DNA from: JAMQKA01 sp031569985
GTDB lineage: Bacteria; Bacteroidota; Rhodothermia; Balneolales; Balneolaceae
NCBI RefSeq assembly: GCF_031569985.1
Contig: NZ_JAMQKA010000021.1
Span: 1 to 64,000, forward strand
Direction of reading: 5' to 3'
DNA: 64,000 nt
The notes under the pieces were generated by a model. It was given only the letters and a program-made list of their open reading frames with translations. It had not been told where the DNA came from and made no database searches. Of the stretch, positions 62,103 to 64,000 are shown in pieces (position 1 is the first letter of the stretch; every line of letters begins with the position of its first letter). The translations under genes and the position numbers were made by a program.

Positions 62103-62867
62103 TTAATCTGCTATCTGAATAATGGCCATCATGCGCCCGGCATTGTCGTTTTCCCGGCGATAGGAATAGAATGAATTGGCATTACCAACTGTACATCCAT
62201 CAGCTACCTGGATATTATCGTTGTCCAGTCCCTCCCCGATCAGTTGTTGTCTTATAAATCCTTTTAAATCAACATGCGGCTTTTGGTAAGAGGTGCGATC
62301 GACAAGGTCATCGGGGAATTGCTCAGCCACCTCTTCACCCACCTCAAAATGCTTCTGGCAAATAGCGGGACTTACCCATGCACAGACGTCCGACGGGGTG
62401 CTTCCCTCCTCTTTCATAATCTCGAGCCCATTGATAAGGATGTTACCTGTAGCTCCACGCCAGCCAGCATGAATAGCGGTAACAATTTTCATTACGGGAT
62501 CGGCCAGCAAAACGGCTGCGCAGTCGGCTACCTGAATTCCCAGAGCCAGGCCCGGCACGCGCGTCACCAGTCCATCTGTTTCCGGATAGATACCGCCGCT
62601 GGTGATCTTCTGCACTCGTGTGCCGTGCACCTGTTCTGCAAAGGCCGTCCAGTCGGGCTCAATGCTGAGCATTTTGAACAGCAGGTCACGGTTACCAACA
62701 ACTTGCTCCCGTTCGGTGCGGGTATTGAACCCCAGATCCAGTCCCGGAATTGAAGCTGTTTCATTGATTTTGTCAGCATTCTTTTGTGTGAACCAAGCCT
62801 TGATCCCCACCTGATCATTCAGGATTGCCGGTTCAATAAGATCAAGTTTATTCGTGAATGTACTCAT
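62103..62867 (-). CDS. pgeF: Peptidoglycan editing factor PgeF
   Basis: 254 residues. DUF152/YfiH family: FAEQVHGTRVQKI, DGLVTRVPGLALGIQVADCAAVLLAD and VTAIHAGWRGATGNILINGLEIM (about 130-153, with the HAGWRG zinc/active-site motif), followed by SPAICQKHFEVG and NSFYSYRRENDNAGRM. It hydrolyses wrongly built muropeptide precursors that contain L-Ser. It overlaps aroE by 20 bp, so the two are co-transcribed. Confidence 0.94.
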   Translation of the reverse strand: MSTFTNKLDLIEPAILNDQVGIKAWFTQKNADKINETASIPGLDLGFNTRTEREQVVGNRDLLFKMLSIEPDWTAFAEQVHGTRVQKITSGGIYPETDGLVTRVPGLALGIQVADCAAVLLADPVMKIVTAIHAGWRGATGNILINGLEIMKEEGSTPSDVCAWVSPAICQKHFEVGEEVAEQFPDDLVDRTSYQKPHVDLKGFIRQQLIGEGLDNDNIQVADGCTVGNANSFYSYRRENDNAGRMMAIIQIAD

Positions 62868-63708
62868 TAAGCTTTGCCTTTACTTTTTCTATCGGGAACG
62901 GTTTCCCCGTCCATTTCTTAAACGATTCACTGCCTTGATAGACCAGCATGTCAAGTCCACCCAGTGTGGTAGCTTCAACTTCACTGGCCAGACGAAGGAA
63001 TTTCGTCTCTTTTGGTTTGTAGACGATATCGTAACATATTTTGCCCGAAAGAAATTCTTTCTCATTATCACGAACCGGAGAGGCATCGATATTGGGCTCC
63101 ATACCCAATGGTGTAGTATTTACAAAAAGGCTTGTCTCATCACTATAAGCGGTCCACTGGTCGTAACCGATGACCTTCACGTTATCATATTTTTCAAACC
63201 CGCTGTTACGCGCCGGCGACCGTGATACCAAAAAGAGTTCCTCAAGCCCTATCTCCACCAGCCCTGCTACGATAGCCTTGGAAGCTCCGCCCGTCCCAAA
63301 AATAATGGCACGCATTCCGAACAGTTCATCATCCATCGGTTCCAGTGGCTTCAGGAAACCGTAAATATCGGTATTTGTGGCAACCAGTTTGTTATCACGC
63401 TTGAAGATTGTGTTAATGGCCCCTATTTCTTTTGCCAGTGGCTCTATTTCATCCACATAATCCATCAGCATCTCTTTGTAGGGAACGGTAATATTGGTCC
63501 CGTTGAACGTTTCCCTGTTGAAATGGGATGCAATGTCATTGAACTCATTCGGCTGCAGATCGATTGCAAAATATTGTAGATCCAGGCCATAATGCTCGGC
63601 GGCCGTGTTGTGCATGATTGGGGAAACACTATGGGAAACGGGATGTCCCAGCAGTAATAGATGGGGATGGGCTATATACTCAGATTTCTTGAATTCAGTA
63701 AATCTCAA
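62848..63708 (-). CDS. aroE: Shikimate dehydrogenase
   Basis: 286 residues from a TTG at 63708. The frame is open to a GTG at 63753, but that GTG lies inside the terminator stem of the preceding gene, so a start downstream of it is more likely; no ATG is available before the core. LLLGHPVSHSVSPIMHNTAA is the shikimate site, ITVPYKEMLMDYVDEI holds the catalytic Lys, TNTDIYGF the Asp, and IFGTGGASKAIVAGL the NADP loop. It reduces dehydroshikimate in the pathway that feeds chorismate to the trp enzymes upstream in this window. Confidence 0.94.
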   Translation of the reverse strand: MRFTEFKKSEYIAHPHLLLLGHPVSHSVSPIMHNTAAEHYGLDLQYFAIDLQPNEFNDIASHFNRETFNGTNITVPYKEMLMDYVDEIEPLAKEIGAINTIFKRDNKLVATNTDIYGFLKPLEPMDDELFGMRAIIFGTGGASKAIVAGLVEIGLEELFLVSRSPARNSGFEKYDNVKVIGYDQWTAYSDETSLFVNTTPLGMEPNIDASPVRDNEKEFLSGKICYDIVYKPKETKFLRLASEVEATTLGGLDMLVYQGSESFKKWTGKPFPIEKVKAKLNEYIHE

Positions 63709-63730
63709 ATCTTTAAAAGTTTCTTTAAAC

Positions 63731-63763
63731 AAAAAATGCGTGCCGTAAAGCACGCATTTTTTT
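63731..63763 (-). terminator. Terminator of the upstream minus-strand gene
   Basis: AAAAAATGCGTG (63731-63742) pairs perfectly with CACGCATTTTTT (63751-63762) around an 8-nt loop. On the minus strand the stem ends in six T. It lies 20 bp after the stop at 63784. Confidence 0.88.
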
Positions 63764-63783
63764 ATAATATGTCAAGGATTTGA

Positions 63784-64000
63784 TTAAACGGTTACCTCAT
63801 CCTCTTCTTCAGCCTCCTCTTCTTCGGCTTCAATCTCTGCCAAAGTTGTATCAGCTTTTTCTTTGAACTTATTGTTTTCAGCTTCAGTCTTAAAACGATC
63901 CAGATCTTTTTTCAACTGTGCTGGGAGGGCTTGAATAAAAGCAGCCAAGTCTTCATCAGGTTCGCCGTAAAAAGTGCGGTAATCAAGGCTGAAGTCAACA
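63784..64000 (-). CDS. C-terminal part of an unknown protein with acidic tail (partial)
   Basis: The minus strand from the window edge to TAA at 63784 encodes 71 residues without a start. The visible part reads VDFSLDYRTFYGEPDEDLAA, then a Lys-rich helical stretch (LKKDLDRFKTEAENNKFKEK) and an almost continuous Glu/Asp tail (EAEEEEAEEEDEVTV). I do not recognise the family; the acidic tail resembles those of chaperone or ribosome-associated proteins, but this is weak. A clear terminator follows it. Confidence 0.6.
   Translation of the reverse strand, partial: VDFSLDYRTFYGEPDEDLAAFIQALPAQLKKDLDRFKTEAENNKFKEKADTTLAEIEAEEEEAEEEDEVTV

Overview
The window looks like a chromosomal segment of a Balneolota/Rhodothermota-type bacterium (Fodinibius/Gracilimonas-like), a relative of Bacteroidota. 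Evidence: TonB-dependent receptors with a carboxypeptidase-like N-terminal domain beside DUF4249 lipoproteins, DUF2723, DUF4837, PorV/PorQ-type outer-membrane proteins, a FlgD-like sorting-type C-terminus, KorAB, and start regions with weak Shine-Dalgarno signals. Taxonomy is inferred from gene content only. GC content is roughly 45-50% over most of the window. No rRNA, tRNA or CRISPR array was seen.

Layout. 1-440: the end of a probable IS630-type insertion that has cut the start codon off a YbjQ-family gene. 516-4464 (-): TPR lipoprotein, GNAT acetyltransferase, Na+-coupled transporter. 4760-12587 (+): DUF2723 membrane protein with an unusually GC-rich 5' part, unknown protein, YbeY, DUF445, the SatD/DUF3307 pair behind three operator-like palindromes, and an SDR enzyme. 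12643-17606: VWA lipoprotein, small ABM-like protein, K+ channel with a zinc ribbon, cytochrome c/PQQ sugar dehydrogenase. 16770-26153: two paralogous receptor/DUF4249 pairs with swapped gene order, bracketing a small + strand block (cytidylate kinase-like, Gfo/Idh/MocA and two unknown genes). 26308-29292: KorB and KorA. 29611-34502: seven-repeat lipoprotein, a repeat-rich gap, and a propeller-amidohydrolase fusion. 34503-37967: repeat-rich DNA around bioA and bioD, including a tandem array of 22-23 bp units carrying GAC-N4-GTC dyads.

37968-53348: an ABC permease on the + strand splits the biotin genes (bioF-bioH-like-bioC on one side, bioD-bioA on the other). bioF follows a long trp gene string on the minus strand: trpL leader, trpE, trpS, trpG, a GxxExxY nuclease-like gene, trpD, trpC, trpF, trpB, trpA, DUF4837, bioF. 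The trpE leader has a complete classical attenuator: a 26-codon leader peptide with four Trp codons, mutually exclusive stems and a terminator with a T run. Nearly every sizeable gap inside the trp operon holds a different short repeat.

53349-56922 (+): a secreted protein and two PorV/PorQ-like outer-membrane proteins in overlapping frames. 56981-64000 (-): a housekeeping series (unknown acidic protein, aroE, pgeF, HDAC-like, dxr, rseP, psd, pssA) linking aromatic, isoprenoid and phospholipid metabolism with envelope stress proteolysis.

The most notable items are the trp attenuator, the 23-bp dyad array, the SatD operators, the GxxExxY insertion in the trp operon and the IS insertion into ybjQ.
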